A DNA stretch of 7,311 bases from Dehalococcoidia bacterium (lineage in GTDB: Bacteria > Chloroflexota > Dehalococcoidia > Dehalococcoidales > CSSed11-197): positions 1-7,311 of the forward strand of contig PWTP01000083.1 of assembly GCA_003563865.1 (NCBI GenBank), written 5' to 3'. A program made the position numbers and the translations under genes. Below, in pieces: positions 1 through 5,707 of this stretch (position 1 is the first letter of the stretch; every line of letters begins with the position of its first letter). Below the pieces are notes generated by a model that was given only the letters and a program-made list of their open reading frames with translations, searched no databases and was not told the DNA's origin.

Positions 1-1440
1 ATGCCAGTCGGTCGCCTGTTCATAAGCATGAGCTACCTTTAAAATAGTTTCTTCATCAAAAGGCCTGCCTATAATCTGGAGACCTACCGGCAAGCTATCA
101 ACAAAACCGCCTGGCACCGAAATTGCCGGAATTCCGGCAATATTTATGGGCAGGGTGCATATATCTGTCAGATACATTTGCATGGGGTCGTCTATTTTTT
201 CACCGATTTTAAATGGTACACTCGGAGAAGTTGGAGCTACCAGGACATCGTATTTCTTAAACGCTTCAGCAAATTCCCGACAGATAAGGGTGCGTACCTG
301 TTGAGCCTTTAAATAGTATGCATCATAATAACCGGCACTAAGTGCGTAAGTTCCCAGCATTATGCGGCGTTTAACTTCAGGTCCAAAGCCATACTGACGT
401 GTCTTTTCGGACACTTCTATCATGTTTTCTGAATCTTTATAAGAATAACCATATCTGACGCCATCATAACGAGCTAGATTAGCTGAGGCTTCCGAAGGCC
501 CCAGTATATAGTAGACTGCCAGTGCATGAGGTGTACTCGGGAGACTAACATCCCGATCTACGACCGCACCCAGTTCCTCCAGTTTTTTTATAGCAGTTTC
601 AATAATCATCTGGACTTTCGGCTGCATTCCACTAACGAAATATTCTCTGGGGATACCAACTTTTAATCCCCGTATATCGCCGTTTAAACAGCAGGTGTAA
701 TCAGGCACCGGGATATCTAAAGAGGTTGAATCTTTATCATCAAAACCTGCAATGGCAGACAGCACCAGGGCTGCATCAGTTACATCCCTTGTTAGCGGGC
801 CTATTTGATCGAGCGAACTGGCATAGGCTACCAGGCCATAGCGGCTTACCCGGCCGTAGGTTGGTTTTAAGCCTACCAGGTTGCAGAAACTGGCCGGCAG
901 GCGGATGGAGCCGCCCGTATCTGACCCCAGGGCATACAGAGCTTCTCCTGTAGCTACACCGGCAGCAGCACCACCACTACTGCCACCCGGAACACGTTCA
1001 AGGTCCCATGGGTTACGTGTCGTGAAAAAAGCAGAGGTTTCATTGGAAGAACCCATGGCAAATTCATCCATATTGGCCTTTCCCAGCATTACCAGGCCTT
1101 CACTATTAAGTCGTTCAACCACAGTAGCATCATATGGAGGTATAAAATTTTCCAGCATTTTTGAGGCACAAGTTGTTCTTATACCGTTTGTACAAAGCAG
1201 ATCCTTCATAATAGCGGGTATGCCGGTAAGGGGTTTAATACTGCCGCCGGCAATGCGTTTATCTGCCCGGGCGGCCTGTTTAAGGGCAATCTCTGGTGTT
1301 TTGGTTATCAGGGCTTGAATAGACGGTTCTATTTGGTCTATTCGTTTTAGACAGGCTTCGGTCAATTCTGTTGAAGAGATCTGGCGGCGTTTTAGTAAAT
1401 TGTGTGCCTGGTTAACGGTTAGTGCATTTAATTCGGTCAA
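1..1440 (-). CDS. gatA: Glutamyl-tRNA(Gln)/Asp-tRNA(Asn) amidotransferase subunit A, 3' end cut by window edge
   Basis: This is the amidase subunit of GatCAB, which frees ammonia from glutamine for conversion of misacylated Glu-tRNA(Gln), and in many bacteria Asp-tRNA(Asn), to the correct amide form in the cytoplasm. The frame is open for 480 codons. The amidase signature is intact: Lys79 in GIPAIMKD, Ser154 in the [12 protein letters not shown] stretch and Ser178 in GSDTGGSIR form the Lys-cis-Ser-Ser catalytic triad. The visible end reads [10 protein letters not shown], which in this family lies a few residues from the C-terminus, so only a short tail is missing. The start is TTG at 1440, chosen because GGAG lies 6 bases upstream and the protein then begins [12 protein letters not shown], a normal GatA N-terminus. 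The next in-frame ATG would remove the N-terminal helices. It lies 14 bases after the SagB-type gene and should share its transcript. gatB is not in the window. Confidence 0.97.
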   Translation of the reverse strand, partial: MTELNALTVNQAHNLLKRRQISSTELTEACLKRIDQIEPSIQALITKTPEIALKQAARADKRIAGGSIKPLTGIPAIMKDLLCTNGIRTTCASKMLENFIPPYDATVVERLNSEGLVMLGKANMDEFAMGSSNETSAFFTTRNPWDLERVPGGSSGGAAAGVATGEALYALGSDTGGSIRLPASFCNLVGLKPTYGRVSRYGLVAYASSLDQIGPLTRDVTDAALVLSAIAGFDDKDSTSLDIPVPDYTCCLNGDIRGLKVGIPREYFVSGMQPKVQMIIETAIKKLEELGAVVDRDVSLPSTPHALAVYYILGPSEASANLARYDGVRYGYSYKDSENMIEVSEKTRQYGFGPEVKRRIMLGTYALSAGYYDAYYLKAQQVRTLICREFAEAFKKYDVLVAPTSPSVPFKIGEKIDDPMQMYLTDICTLPINIAGIPAISVPGGFVDSLPVGLQIIGRPFDEETILKVAHAYEQATDWH

Positions 1441-1446
1441 AGATTT

Positions 1447-1450
1447 CTCC
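1447..1450 (-). promoter_or_regulatory. Shine-Dalgarno site fixing the TTG start of gatA
   Basis: GGAG on the minus strand sits 6 bases before the TTG at 1440. It lies inside the 14-base gap after the stop codon of the preceding gene. It is the main reason for choosing a TTG start for gatA. Confidence 0.75.
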
Positions 1451-1454
1451 GTTT

Positions 1455-2156
1455 CTAATTTTTATGGCCTACAGGTATAACGTATAGTGGAGCTTCGTTG
1501 TCGGGCAGTTCGAGGATTTTGGCTATCTGATTGTCGTGGAAAGCTCCGATGACTACCATGCCTATATTTAAGGTCTCGGATTGTAAATAAAGGTTTTGGC
1601 CGACATGGCCGGCTTCCATATGCACATACCTGATGCCCCGGTCCCCATACCGCTGGGTGGTGCGTTCATAAACAGCGGTAATTACCAGGTTTGCCTGCGC
1701 TTCATTAACCCATTCCTGGTCAAGAGCTGCCCCGGTCAGTTGTTGCCGGTAATCTCCCTCTCTAACAAGAGTGAGGCTATGATGATGTGGGCTATAGTGG
1801 TAAATACCGGGTTTAAGCCCTTCAATTTCAGCCGCAACCAGGTAAATTTTCAGAGGGTAGGTGCCTCCGGCGGAAGGAGCTGTTCGAAAGCCATGAGGGC
1901 TGGTTATGCCCTGAGCAGCCCATAGCATTTGAGAGATTGTTTCAAATTCAAGCTTACCTTTACCATAATCACGCACAGAGCGTCGTTTGGCCAAGGCTTC
2001 TTCGACTGATGTATCTCCATATTGTTTGGGTTCCGGCAGATTTATCATAATTTTTTCTTCATTATTATTCGAATAGCATGCATTCAAACCAAGTGCTGCA
2101 GCAGCAATGCCCAGCGCTGAGAGCCAGTGTGCTTCATTTTTCTTTTCAGGGCACAT
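1455..2156 (-). CDS. SagB/ThcOx-type nitroreductase-family oxidoreductase, predicted lipoprotein
   Basis: This is a stand-alone FMN-dependent oxidoreductase of the SagB/ThcOx branch of the nitroreductase fold; its substrate is unknown. From the ATG at 2156 it has 233 residues. Hallmarks are RRSVRDY (58-64), the FMN phosphate region; PSAGGTYPL (94-102) and GIYHYSP (117-123), typical of Sag[10 protein letters not shown] (169-177); AGHVGQN (182-188); and VIGAF (202-206). The N-terminus has Lys-Lys, a short hydrophobic run rich in Leu and Ala, then LNAC with Cys27, which resembles a lipobox, followed by a polar linker. I therefore infer a membrane-anchored extracytoplasmic enzyme. ATG 2156 is preferred because AGGA lies about 7 bases upstream. 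A TTG at 2177 would add 7 residues and overlap gatC by 8 bases but has no clear ribosome site. No YcaO cyclodehydratase or precursor peptide is visible, so an azoline peptide role is not supported. It lies between gatC and gatA in one apparent operon. Confidence 0.88.
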   Translation of the reverse strand: MCPEKKNEAHWLSALGIAAAALGLNACYSNNNEEKIMINLPEPKQYGDTSVEEALAKRRSVRDYGKGKLEFETISQMLWAAQGITSPHGFRTAPSAGGTYPLKIYLVAAEIEGLKPGIYHYSPHHHSLTLVREGDYRQQLTGAALDQEWVNEAQANLVITAVYERTTQRYGDRGIRYVHMEAGHVGQNLYLQSETLNIGMVVIGAFHDNQIAKILELPDNEAPLYVIPVGHKN

Positions 2157-2169
2157 ATTTGCATCCTGT

Positions 2170-2457
2170 TTATCCAAGAACCGGGCGGATTCTTATAAAC
2201 TCGCCTTCTTTTACCGGGGCATTGGCCAACACGTCTTCCCGGTTCATGGAGGGTTTAACGACATCTTCTTTGATACTGGCCGGCTGGAGGTTGGGTTGAG
2301 TGGTCGGGGGGATGCCGGTTGTGTTTATCTGGCTCAATGCCTCAAAATTTTCCAGGATATTTGAAAGCTGTTTGGAAAAAACTTCAATTTCCTCTTCGGT
2401 TATACCTATTCGTGCCAGCCTGGCAACATGAAGAACTTCTTGTTTGCTGAATTTCAA
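2170..2457 (-). CDS. gatC: Glutamyl-tRNA(Gln)/Asp-tRNA(Asn) amidotransferase subunit C
   Basis: This is the small GatC subunit, which wraps around GatA and helps hold the GatA-GatB complex together. From TTG at 2457 it gives 95 residues, the usual GatC length. Family features are the opening KFSKQEVLHVARLARIGITE, the helical stretch through FSKQLSNILENFEAL, then NTTGIPPTT, and the C-terminal MNREDVLANAP and GEFIRIRPVLG. The open frame extends further upstream to a GTG at 2490, but that would add 11 residues encoded by promoter and ribosome-site DNA. The GGAGG 6 bases before TTG 2457 settles the start. It is the first gene of an operon led by the promoter at 2481-2509 and is followed by the SagB-type gene and gatA. 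Confidence 0.96.
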   Translation of the reverse strand: MKFSKQEVLHVARLARIGITEEEIEVFSKQLSNILENFEALSQINTTGIPPTTQPNLQPASIKEDVVKPSMNREDVLANAPVKEGEFIRIRPVLG

Positions 2458-2463
2458 ACAACA

Positions 2464-2468
2464 CCTCC
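2464..2468 (-). promoter_or_regulatory. Shine-Dalgarno site fixing the TTG start of gatC
   Basis: A GGAGG on the minus strand lies 6 bases before TTG 2457. It rules out the longer frame that begins at 2490, because that start would lie upstream of this site and at the promoter -10 box. Confidence 0.85.
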
Positions 2469-2480
2469 AAATCTGTATAA

Positions 2481-2509
2481 AGTATATCACCCGTATATTA
2501 GAGGGGCAA
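2481..2509 (-). promoter_or_regulatory. Sigma-70-type promoter of the gatC operon with extended -10
   Basis: On the minus strand TTGCCC (2509-2504) is followed by a 17-base spacer and TATACT (2486-2481). A TG one base before the -10 hexamer makes it an extended -10 promoter. Transcription would start near 2474, leaving a leader of under 20 bases that holds little more than the ribosome site. The position directly ahead of gatC fits an operon start for gatC, the SagB-type gene and gatA. Confidence 0.7.
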
Positions 2510-2523
2510 CCATGGATTACAGT

Positions 2524-2576
2524 AACTTACATTAATAAAAAACCGGATGAAGTTTATTGAATGTTTGAGGTAAGTT
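2524..2576. repeat. AT-rich imperfect inverted repeat between pyrD and the gatC promoter
   Basis: AACTTAC (2524-2530) is complementary to GTAAGTT (2570-2576). Directly inside it, ATTAATAAA (2531-2539) pairs with TTTATTGAAT (2553-2562) with one bulged base. The loop is about 13 bases, and 7 unpaired bases lie on one side. It follows the pyrD stop at 2601 and could shape the 3' end of the pyrD transcript. No U-run follows on the minus strand, so it is not a standard intrinsic terminator. Confidence 0.4.
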
Positions 2577-2600
2577 GGCTTAAGCAGATGAAAGATATGC

Positions 2601-3524
2601 TCAGCCCCGGGCACACCCGGTAAGCTGGTTAATATCTGAAATTCCCTGTTCTTCCATGAACTGCTCGATGCCTTTTAGGATATCAACCGGAGCGGATGGA
2701 TTGACCATAAATGCTGTACCCACCTGAACTGCGCTGGCTCCGGCCATTATAAACTCAAGTGCATCCGGGGCGTTCGATATGCCTCCACAGGCAATAATAG
2801 GCACATCTACCAGCCCGGCTGTTTCATAAACAATAGCCAAAGCCACCGGTTTGAGTACCGGGCCGGACAGCCCGCCAGTAGTGTTTCCCAGTAAAGGTTT
2901 ACGTTTATATATATCAATAGCCATGCCTTTAAAGGTGTTGATAAGTGTAAGCCCGTCAGCACCGGCTGCCACCACAGCTTTGGCAACCTCACCTATTTGT
3001 CCGGTGCCCGGACTGAGTTTAACAAATAATGGCAGTCGGGTTGCCTGCCTGACAATCCGGGTAACAGATGCTGCCATATCTGGCTTCAGGCCAAATTCAA
3101 CCCCGCCGGCTTTGACATTAGGGCAACTGATGTTGAGTTCAATGCCCTCTATACCGGCTACACCTTCAATTCGGCGGGCCACTTCAGCATATTCCTGGGT
3201 AGTGCTGCCGGCAATATTTAAAATAACGCTTATGCCCATTTTTTGCCAGACCGGTGCCTTGTCACTTATAACACTGTTTATGCCAATATTTTCGAGGCCA
3301 ATAGCATTAAGCATTCCTGCTTTAACTTCAGCAATTCTGGGTTGAGGGTTACCCTGTCTGGGGTTCAGAGTAGTTCCTTTGCACACAAATGCGCCGGGTT
3401 TATGTAAATCAATCAAGCCTTCCAGTTCGGTAATGTAGCCACATGTACCCGAGGCCAGCATTACCGGGTTTTTGAGCTTCAGGGCATCAGGGTTATTGGG
3501 GGCGAGATCAATGCTTAAATTCAT
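2601..3524 (-). CDS. pyrD: Dihydroorotate dehydrogenase, class 1B-type catalytic subunit
   Basis: This flavoenzyme oxidises dihydroorotate to orotate in pyrimidine synthesis. The protein has 307 residues, normal for class 1. It is a TIM-barrel FMN protein with PVMLASGTCGY (20-30), KGTT (49-52), GNPQPRIAEV then GMLNAIGLENIG (58-81), the active-site loop ELNISCPNVKAGG with catalytic Cys134 (129-141), VKLSPG (168-173), GGLSGP (217-222), ACGGISNAPDALEFIMAGA (245-263) and VQVGTAFM (267-273). The cysteine as catalytic base marks class 1, and overall similarity favours 1B, which in studied bacteria works with the iron-sulfur/FAD subunit PyrK and NAD. pyrK is not next to it here. ATG 3524 is supported by GGAG 6 bases upstream. 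It stands alone between its own promoter and the gatC promoter. Confidence 0.96.
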   Translation of the reverse strand: MNLSIDLAPNNPDALKLKNPVMLASGTCGYITELEGLIDLHKPGAFVCKGTTLNPRQGNPQPRIAEVKAGMLNAIGLENIGINSVISDKAPVWQKMGISVILNIAGSTTQEYAEVARRIEGVAGIEGIELNISCPNVKAGGVEFGLKPDMAASVTRIVRQATRLPLFVKLSPGTGQIGEVAKAVVAAGADGLTLINTFKGMAIDIYKRKPLLGNTTGGLSGPVLKPVALAIVYETAGLVDVPIIACGGISNAPDALEFIMAGASAVQVGTAFMVNPSAPVDILKGIEQFMEEQGISDINQLTGCARG

Positions 3525-3543
3525 ATCCGGCTCCTTTTACCAG

Positions 3544-3573
3544 ATTATAGTTTACTTAAACTGCCCGTTACAA
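3544..3573 (-). promoter_or_regulatory. Promoter of pyrD
   Basis: On the minus strand TTGTAA (3573-3568), an 18-base spacer and a perfect TATAAT (3549-3544) lie just ahead of the pyrD ribosome site (GGAG, 3535-3532). Transcription would start near 3537, giving a leader of about a dozen bases. That leaves no room for an attenuator or riboswitch in the leader, so any control should act at the promoter itself. Confidence 0.7.
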
Positions 3574-3593
3574 GCTACTTTTATCAAAGATAA

Positions 3594-3616
3594 TGGCTCA
3601 AAGTGGCTCAAAGTGG
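3594..3616. repeat. Tandem 10-base repeat upstream of the pyrD promoter
   Basis: TGGCTCAAAG occurs twice back to back (3594-3603, 3604-3613) and a third partial copy begins with TGG. The array lies about 20 bases behind the pyrD -35 box. The 10-base period is close to one helical turn, as expected for a regulator binding one face of the DNA, but it could be chance or a slippage product. Confidence 0.5.
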
Positions 3617-3826
3617 TTGCCAAAACAAACAGGATAAGCTAAACTAGAATCGTGACCGGCAAGAAATATATCTCATCCAGAGTATTGTGCGTTGCATGCA
3701 GGAATTTAGCCTCTTGCATGGCGGGTGTCCGTGCGTATTTCCGCTTCTGGAGGATGCTTGCTTTGGATTTTTACCACTCATAACCGGGAGCACATACCGG
3801 CTCCAACTCTCTAACATATTATAAGG
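3617..3826. other. Intergenic stretch with no convincing gene
   Basis: This is the middle of the divergent region between pyrD and the zinc-finger gene. No tRNA or recognised RNA family is seen. It holds a TTGCATG direct repeat (3692-3698 and 3714-3720) whose surroundings can fold as CATGC-AGG pairing with CCT-GCATG, a GGAGC/GCTCC inverted repeat near 3788-3805, and a weak -10-like TATTAT (3817-3822) that may serve the downstream operon. A frame of 43 codons at 3652-3783 opens with GTG but has no ribosome site. An unrecognised small RNA cannot be excluded. Confidence 0.5.
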
Positions 3827-3862
3827 CCTGTAAGTGCATACTTACATCAAATAAATTACAGG
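3827..3862 (+). promoter_or_regulatory. Overlapping inverted repeats, possible operator or leader structure of the zinc-finger gene operon
   Basis: TGTAAGT (3829-3835) and ACTTACA (3840-3846) form a perfect 7-base inverted repeat around GCAT. The left arm also belongs to CCTGTAA (3827-3833), which is complementary to TTACAGG (3856-3862). In RNA the two pairings exclude each other; in DNA the three TGTAA/TTACA elements could be regulator half-sites. If TATTAT at 3817-3822 is the -10 box, the transcript would begin near the left arm. The arrangement is seen directly; its role is inference. Confidence 0.45.
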
Positions 3863-3881
3863 TTCACAAGGGCTGGTGAAC
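3862..3881 (+). promoter_or_regulatory. Hairpin just ahead of a ribosome binding site
   Basis: GTTCAC (3862-3867) and GTGAAC (3876-3881) form a perfect 6-base stem with an 8-base loop. It ends 3 bases before the AAGGAG ribosome site (3885-3890) of the zinc-finger gene. It could tune translation or simply keep the site single-stranded. It also covers the GTG at 3876, which argues against that codon being a start. Confidence 0.45.
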
Positions 3882-3884
3882 GAT

Positions 3885-3890
3885 AAGGAG
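3885..3890 (+). promoter_or_regulatory. Shine-Dalgarno site fixing the ATG at 3897
   Basis: AAGGAG lies 6 bases before ATG 3897, the ideal place. This selects ATG 3897 over the in-frame GTG at 3876, which would put the site inside the coding sequence. Confidence 0.85.
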
Positions 3891-3896
3891 CGATCC

Positions 3897-4271
3897 ATGG
3901 CAGAAAAGAAGTACCTGGCAGTTAAAGAAAAAATGGAAGCTGATTTGTTGCGTTTCAAAGAGCAACTGGCCCAGATAAGGGACATGAGCAGCGAAGAAAA
4001 CCGTCGTGAAGGCAGCCCTTATGGAAAGAAAGAAGAAGAAGCTGCCGAGACAGCCGAAATTGAAAATCGCTGGGCACTTGAAAAACGTGTCCTTGAACAG
4101 ATAACCGAATATGAAAATGCCCTCAAGAAGTTTGAGAAAGGCAATTACGGAATATGTGAGATGTGCGGCCAGCAGATTGCGCCCGAAAGGCTGGAGGCTG
4201 TGCCTCACGCTAAATTATGCATAAGTTGCAAGGCCGCCAAAGCAAAGGAAGCCAAAGGTTTTGCAGCCTAA
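3897..4271 (+). CDS. TraR/DksA family C4-type zinc-finger protein
   Basis: This 124-residue protein has the DksA/TraR layout: a long charged N-terminal helical region (about 1-80, likely coiled coil) followed by a C4 zinc finger with Cys87, Cys90, Cys108 and Cys111 (C-x2-C-x17-C-x2-C) and a basic Lys/Ala-rich tail. The segment KFEKGNYGICEMCGQQIAPE matches the family well. DksA binds RNA polymerase through its secondary channel and works with ppGpp, using aspartates at the coiled-coil tip. Here the corresponding region (44-56) is glutamate-rich (KKEEEAAETAEIE) and lacks the DksA D-x-x-D-x-A motif, so a DksA-like role should not be assumed. It heads a plus-strand cluster, and its last 11 bases overlap lspA. 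Exact function unknown. Confidence 0.9.
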   Translation: MAEKKYLAVKEKMEADLLRFKEQLAQIRDMSSEENRREGSPYGKKEEEAAETAEIENRWALEKRVLEQITEYENALKKFEKGNYGICEMCGQQIAPERLEAVPHAKLCISCKAAKAKEAKGFAA

Positions 4272-4767
4272 ACTTGATTTAAAAGGTTCGCTTCCATACT
4301 TTCTTATACTACTGGTGGTTGTACCTTTAGACCAGTTGACCAAATTTTGGGTACGCACCAATATGTTTTTGGGGGAATCACGGCCACCGGATGGTTTTTT
4401 CCGGATAACTTACGTGCAAAATACCGGTGCCTCGTTTGGAATATTTCCGGATGCGGCCACCTTTTTTACGGCTTTTTCCACTGCCAGTTTTGTTATTATA
4501 CTGGTGGTGGCAGTGTTTTTTCGTTCTTATATCAAGCCGATTGACACAAACTTGGGAAAACTGACGCTGGGGCTTGTCAGCGCCGGTACACTGGGTAACC
4601 TTATCGACCGCTACACCCTGGGTTATGTGGTTGATTTTCTGGATTTCAGATTCTGGCCGGTTTTTAATGTAGCCGACAGTGCCATTGTGGCAGGGGCGAT
4701 TTTAATGGCTTATATAATTCTTATAAGTTACCGGTCTGGTGAGGCAAACAATGGAGGCCAGTCATAG
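4261..4767 (+). CDS. lspA: Lipoprotein signal peptidase (signal peptidase II)
   Basis: LspA is the membrane aspartyl protease that removes signal peptides from prolipoproteins after lipid attachment to the cysteine. The 168 residues show four membrane segments at about 11-27, 66-87, 98-114 and 138-157. Family motifs are DQLTKFWV (24-31), QNTGASFGIF (53-62), GNLIDR with catalytic Asp116, and FNVADSAI with catalytic Asp139. The start is TTG 4261, inside the end of the zinc-finger gene. No ATG occurs before Met35, and any later start would cut the first membrane segment. Only a weak ribosome site is present, which fits translation coupled to the upstream gene. Its end overlaps rluD by 17 bases. 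The predicted SagB-type lipoprotein in this window is a possible substrate. Confidence 0.96.
   Translation: MQPKLDLKGSLPYFLILLVVVPLDQLTKFWVRTNMFLGESRPPDGFFRITYVQNTGASFGIFPDAATFFTAFSTASFVIILVVAVFFRSYIKPIDTNLGKLTLGLVSAGTLGNLIDRYTLGYVVDFLDFRFWPVFNVADSAIVAGAILMAYIILISYRSGEANNGGQS
4738..4744 (+). promoter_or_regulatory. Shine-Dalgarno site fixing the ATG at 4751
   Basis: GGTGAGG inside the lspA coding region lies 6 bases before ATG 4751. It favours that start for rluD over the in-frame GTG at 4739, which falls within this site. Confidence 0.7.
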
Positions 4768-5653
4768 ATACAGCGTAGAAACTCCCGGTGAGCGGCTTGA
4801 CCGGTTTTTAGCTGCCAAAGCAAGCGGAATTTCCAGAGCACGGGCTCAAAAACTGATCAAGCAAGGCTTTGTGCATGTTAACCAAATGCTGTATAAGCCG
4901 AGCTATAGACTGGAAACAGGTGATGTGGTAAGCCTTACCATACCTCCACCATCAGCGGGCGAGCTGGCTCCTGAACCTATCCCGATAAAAATCATTTATG
5001 AAGACAACGACCTGATAGTTGTAGATAAACCGGCCGGCCTGGCTGTTCATCCCGGTCCGGGGCATCCTTCTCATACACTGGCTAATGCCGTGCTGGCTTA
5101 TTTACCCGGGATTAGTGGTGGTGATCCAGGCCGCCCTGGGATCGTTCACCGGCTGGATAAAGACACTTCCGGGTTGATTATTATCGCCAGGCATCCCCAG
5201 GCCCATGAAAACCTGGCCGGTCAGTTTAAAAACCGAAAAGTAAAGAAAACCTACATAACTCTGGTAAAAGGCCATCTCAGTCCGGCAGAAGGGTTTATTG
5301 AGGCGCCCATCGGCCGTGACCGTGTTCACCGGCAGAAAATGGCAGTTACCGATGCACAAAAAGGCAGGAGTGCCCGGACAGGTTACCGGGTGCTTGAGTA
5401 TGTGAAAGGGCATACTTTGCTGGAGGTTAAGACTGAAACCGGCCGCACCCACCAGATAAGAGTTCATTTTGCAGCCATCGGTTATCCGGTTGCCGGTGAT
5501 GCCACTTACGGAACCCCTTCTCCGGTTATTTCACGCCAGTTCCTGCACGCCGGTAAGCTTATATTTAAGTTGCCTTCAACCGGCAAGCAAGTTGAGTTCA
5601 GTTCTGAACTATCAGATGATTTGAAGCAAGCGCTTCAATTACTCAAATCCTAG
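4751..5653 (+). CDS. rluD: RluA/RluD family 23S rRNA pseudouridine synthase
   Basis: This enzyme isomerises uridine to pseudouridine in RNA. RluD itself modifies helix 69 of 23S rRNA; the exact target here is inferred from family and domain layout. The 300-residue protein has an N-terminal S4 RNA-binding domain (about 14-66, with RLDRFLA and SRARAQKLIKQGFVHVN) and a pseudouridine synthase domain from about 80. Motifs include DLIVVDKPAGLAVHPG (87-102), VHRLDKDTSGL (132-142) with catalytic Asp136, KKTYITLVKG (165-174), and the C-terminal GRTHQIRVHFAAIGYPVAGD (231-250). The S4 domain argues for RluD rather than RluA. The gene overlaps lspA by 17 bases, a common lspA-rluD arrangement in bacteria. 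Confidence 0.93.
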   Translation: MEASHRYSVETPGERLDRFLAAKASGISRARAQKLIKQGFVHVNQMLYKPSYRLETGDVVSLTIPPPSAGELAPEPIPIKIIYEDNDLIVVDKPAGLAVHPGPGHPSHTLANAVLAYLPGISGGDPGRPGIVHRLDKDTSGLIIIARHPQAHENLAGQFKNRKVKKTYITLVKGHLSPAEGFIEAPIGRDRVHRQKMAVTDAQKGRSARTGYRVLEYVKGHTLLEVKTETGRTHQIRVHFAAIGYPVAGDATYGTPSPVISRQFLHAGKLIFKLPSTGKQVEFSSELSDDLKQALQLLKS

Positions 5654-5671
5654 AACGCCCGGTTTTGAGGG

Positions 5672-5680
5672 TGTTATAAT
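5672..5680 (+). promoter_or_regulatory. Extended -10 promoter ahead of the RDD gene
   Basis: TG-T-TATAAT (5672-5680) is a perfect extended -10 in the 54-base gap after rluD. No good -35 hexamer is found at normal spacing, which extended -10 promoters can tolerate. Transcription would start near 5687. It suggests the RDD gene, and perhaps gltX, can be transcribed apart from the lspA-rluD cluster. Confidence 0.55.
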
Positions 5681-5707
5681 CAGTGTTTAAGCGAAGGTAG
5701 GGTATTT

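Noticed and set aside
881..1318. Plus-strand open frames of 70-165 codons across gatA, the SagB-type gene, gatC and pyrD
   Set aside because: They are antisense to clear conserved genes, have no family features and no ribosome sites.
1455..2156. Azoline or thiazole peptide (SagBCD-like) biosynthesis cluster
   Set aside because: Only the SagB-type oxidoreductase is present. No YcaO protein, precursor peptide or transporter is visible, and many SagB-type enzymes stand alone.
2458..2490. N-terminal extension of GatC to a GTG at 2490
   Set aside because: The extension would be encoded by the -10 box and the ribosome site; GatC normally has about 95 residues, which TTG 2457 gives exactly.
3593..3637. 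Tiny ATG frame of 14 codons across the tandem repeat, a possible leader peptide
   Set aside because: No ribosome site, it points away from pyrD, and it is far from the zinc-finger gene, so it has no plausible leader role.
3652..3783. Open frame of 43 codons starting with GTG, with a C-x2-C pair
   Set aside because: No ribosome binding site lies before the GTG, the frame resembles no family I know, and it lies in an intergenic region with repeats. It is noted only as part of the spacer.
5642..5669. CTCAAA/TTTGAG inverted repeat at the end of rluD as a terminator
   Set aside because: The stem is only 6 pairs with a 16-base loop, is AT-rich, and no U-run follows.
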